Source of the DNA: Panacagrimonas sp052389915
GTDB taxonomy: Bacteria; Pseudomonadota; Gammaproteobacteria; Nevskiales; Nevskiaceae
Direction: 5' to 3'
DNA: 64,000 nt
Assembly: GCA_052389915.1 (NCBI GenBank)
Contig: JBQTHL010000076.1
Coordinates: 1 to 64,000 of the forward strand
The translations under genes and the position numbers were made by a program. This document shows, in pieces, positions 62,138 through 64,000 of this stretch (positions within the stretch are counted from its first letter, which is position 1; the number at the start of each line of letters is the position of its first letter). The notes under the pieces were generated by a model that was not told the origin of the DNA, did not search any database, and worked only from the letters and a program-made list of their open reading frames with translations.

Positions 62138-62233
62138 CGTCATGCCTGCAAAGGCCGGCATCCAGCTTTCGCTCGCAACTCCCACCGACGTCTGGACTGA
62201 TAGTCTGGATTCCCACCTTCGCGGAAATGATGG
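62138..62233. repeat. hairpin repeat, copy C
   Basis: The left part CGTCATGCCTGCAAAGGCCG then GCATCCAG (62138-62165) and the right part TGGATTCCCACCTTCGCGGA then AATGATGG (62206-62233). It is the most diverged of the three copies and lies between the small gene and the HyuA-like gene. Confidence 0.7.
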
Positions 62234-62248
62234 TTTTGGGTTGAAGGT

Positions 62249-62515
62249 TTATTCCAGGGAAAGGCCGTCGGAAGTGAGCGCCACCGGGCCCAGCAGTTTC
62301 CACGGCCGGCGGCTCACGCTTGCGAGCGTCCGCTGGTGCTTGATGACCATGAACCAGCCGCCTTCCGAAAGCACCGGGTAGCGCTTGAAGTCGGCGGCGG
62401 TGGAATCGGGAAAGTCTCTGCTCAGGTCGACGCCCGCATCGCGCAATTCCAGCTCGGTCACGTCTTCACGTGGCTGGTGGATGCCGGGCGCAACCGTCGT
62501 GGCGGTCTTGCTCAT
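62249..62515 (-). CDS. small protein associated with HyuA/HyuB
   Basis: An 88-residue protein of unrecognised family with segments HQPREDVTELELRDAGVDL, AADFKRYPVLSEGGWFMVIK and SRRPWKLLGPVALTSDGLSL. GGAGGAGA lies 6 nt before the ATG, a strong ribosome site. As first gene of the minus-strand operon it is probably a small third subunit of the hydantoinase-like enzyme, in the way that acetone and acetophenone carboxylases have small subunits; no sequence similarity was verified. Confidence 0.7.
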   Translation of the reverse strand: MSKTATTVAPGIHQPREDVTELELRDAGVDLSRDFPDSTAADFKRYPVLSEGGWFMVIKHQRTLASVSRRPWKLLGPVALTSDGLSLE

Positions 62516-62785
62516 CAATGTCTCCTCCGTTGTCGCTGCGGACCGCGCGCCTCTGTCGTTTGCAGAGGCGTCGCGAGGAGTTGCTTCTCTGACCACGCGA
62601 CTGCGACGCAGAGTGCTGACACGAGGGGAGTGCAGTCAAGCAGGGCAATCCCGTCATGCCGAGTGCCTGAAACCGAATTTTTGACGTCTACGCACGGGCT
62701 TCGCAAAATCCGCGGACGGCTGCGTCGCGGACCTCTGCCGGTGTTTCGCGACGACGGATCCGGGCACGAATTCCGGGGGAGATCG

Positions 62786-64000
62786 ATGGTGGACATGGCT
62801 TCGTTTAAAGCGCGCTTTGGTCAGCTTTTCTCATCCTTGCTCGATTGGTTGGGCAGCCCACAGTTCTACGCACAGGTCGCATTGGCGATTCTGGCGGTCG
62901 TCGTCGCCTATTCCACTGCCGGGGCGCTCCGGAGGCATTCATCGCTGCTGTCGACCGAACCGGCGACGGGTGCATGGCTGCCACTCAGACGTGGCATCTA
63001 CCGGGGCCGCGATCTGCTGTTCCCGCTGCTCACCCTCCTCGCGCTGGGCATCGCCGTTGCCGTGAGCGCGGCGGCCGTGGGGCAAAGCTGGCTGGTGCGG
63101 GTCTGCCAGAGTCTGGCAGTGGTCTTCCTGCTTTACTCTGCAATCACCCGCTTCGTCAGGGATCCGTTAATCCAAGCCCTCGTCAAGTGGATCGCGATTC
63201 CGGTTGCCGTCCTGTACGTGTTTGGCTGGTTGGACGACGTGACGGCGCAACTGGAATCCGTCGACGCGGAAATCGGCAACATCCGGATATCCGCTTACGG
63301 CCTGATCCGGGTGCTGATCTTTGGATCGATCCTGTTCTGGCTGGGACGGGTCTCCAACAACGCCGGCCAGCGGGTGATCCGCAAGCAGGAGACCATTGCC
63401 CGCAGCACGCGCGAAGTTCTGGCCAAGCTGTTCGAAGTGGGTCTGTTCGTGGTGGTGTTTCTCTTGCTGCTGCAGATCATGGGCATCAACCTCACGGCGC
63501 TGGCGGTATTCGGCGGTGCCGTGGGTGTCGGCCTGGGCTTCGGTCTGCAGGCGATCGCGTCCAACTTCATCTCCGGAATCATCCTCCTGCTCGATCGATC
63601 CCTGACGGTGGGGGATTACGTCGAACTGGAGAACGGTCAGGCCGGAACCATCCGGGAATTGAACATGCGTTCGACCGTGCTGGAAACCTTCGACGGTAAG
63701 GACATCGTGGTTCCCAACGAGAAGTTCATCACGGCTCAGTTCATCAACTGGACCCACAAGAACACGCGACAACGCTATTCGCTCGAGTTCCAGGTGGCCT
63801 ACAAAACCGATATTCCGAAGATGCTCGACCTGGTGAAGCAGACGGTCAGATCGCATCCGCAAGTGGTGGACGGCCCCGATGTCCCCGTGGAAGAACAGGC
63901 CGACGCAGAAATAAAAGGCTTCGGCGAGTCCGGCGTGGACATACTCGTGGAGTTCTGGATGAACGAGATCGATGACGGAAAAAATCACGTCGTCGCGGAT
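62786..64000 (+). CDS. MscS-type mechanosensitive channel (3' end outside window)
   Basis: The frame runs open from ATG 62786 (GGGGGAG upstream) to the window end, 405 residues so far. Hydrophobic segments lie at about residues 27-46, 78-98, 108-120, 134-147, 172-188 and 213-227. The pore-lining helix follows (LAVFGGAVGVGLGFGLQAIA, then SNFISGIILLLDRSLTVGD), and the beta domain (GQAGTIRELNMRSTVLETFD, VVPNEKFITAQFINWT) is typical MscS. The longer N-terminal membrane region resembles the MscS-like KefA/YbdG-type proteins. It protects against hypo-osmotic shock by opening under membrane tension. Confidence 0.9.
   Translation, partial: MVDMASFKARFGQLFSSLLDWLGSPQFYAQVALAILAVVVAYSTAGALRRHSSLLSTEPATGAWLPLRRGIYRGRDLLFPLLTLLALGIAVAVSAAAVGQSWLVRVCQSLAVVFLLYSAITRFVRDPLIQALVKWIAIPVAVLYVFGWLDDVTAQLESVDAEIGNIRISAYGLIRVLIFGSILFWLGRVSNNAGQRVIRKQETIARSTREVLAKLFEVGLFVVVFLLLLQIMGINLTALAVFGGAVGVGLGFGLQAIASNFISGIILLLDRSLTVGDYVELENGQAGTIRELNMRSTVLETFDGKDIVVPNEKFITAQFINWTHKNTRQRYSLEFQVAYKTDIPKMLDLVKQTVRSHPQVVDGPDVPVEEQADAEIKGFGESGVDILVEFWMNEIDDGKNHVVAD

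Noticed and set aside
60397..62244. 615-codon plus-strand frame opposite the HyuA-like gene
   Set aside because: Shadow frame for the same reasons; the minus-strand frame has clear HyuA motifs.
62845..63699. 284-codon plus-strand frame inside the right-end gene
   Set aside because: The other plus-strand frame, from ATG 62786, encodes unmistakable MscS motifs and stays open to the window end.

Overview
The window is GC-rich, densely coded DNA of a Pseudomonadota-type bacterium. The evidence is the RND efflux triad with lipoprotein ends, the FadL-type porin, the UmuD-like protein, the Tn3 and IS110 elements and the many acyl-CoA catabolic genes. A gammaproteobacterial degrader, for example of the Nevskiales/Solimonas type, would fit, but that is inference; no rRNA, tRNA or other phylogenetic marker is present. 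No CRISPR array was seen.

Layout. (1) 1-12.0 kb, plus strand: a tightly coupled acyl-CoA catabolic operon that resembles a hybrid of the Liu (leucine/isovalerate) and Atu (acyclic terpene) pathways. It holds two acyl-CoA dehydrogenases, an enoyl-CoA hydratase, a biotin-dependent acyl-CoA carboxylase (beta and alpha), a divergent HMG-CoA-lyase-like enzyme, two SDRs, a metallo-beta-lactamase-fold hydrolase, two hot-dog thioesterases and a transglutaminase-like protein. (2) 12.0-13.1 kb: a decayed IS110-family transposase. (3) 13.4-15.5 kb: a marR-fadL pair. (4) 15.6-23.8 kb: an accessory island with a DUF5397/VapD/HTH trio, a broken RND adaptor gene, a minus-strand operon DUF5131 (three-Cys)-TcmP-UmuD-like, a tyrosine recombinase and a Tn3-family transposase. 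The DUF5131-TcmP-UmuD operon is the best candidate here for an undescribed system. (5) 24-32.9 kb: a membrane protein, an MFS exporter fused to a monooxygenase-like domain, AraC and sigma factors, a histidine kinase/response regulator/hybrid kinase module, and a frameshifted GST gene. (6) 32.9-36 kb: a visibly AT-richer islet of tetR divergent from a DapB-like oxidoreductase and a sulfotransferase. (7) 36.2-38.7 kb: a thiolase and an aldo/keto reductase. (8) 38.8-44.7 kb: an RND efflux operon divergent from an arsR-AHSA1-GST operon. (9) 46.3-49.4 kb: OsmC, isochorismatase-like and regulator genes. (10) 49.4-54.6 kb: acyl-CoA ligase, dienoyl-CoA-reductase-like SDR, thioesterase, WrbA and a crotonase. 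(11) 54.6-62.5 kb, minus strand: a small protein, a HyuA-like and a HyuB-like subunit, and two Baeyer-Villiger-type monooxygenases, with hairpin repeats in three of the gaps. (12) A mechanosensitive channel gene runs off the right end.

How the genes fit together: much of the window serves uptake (FadL), CoA activation, beta-oxidation, carboxylation and C-C cleavage of branched or alicyclic hydrophobic carbon skeletons. Ketone chemistry (monooxygenases and a hydantoinase-like pair) and efflux/detoxification genes complement it. Actual substrates are not determined by the sequence.
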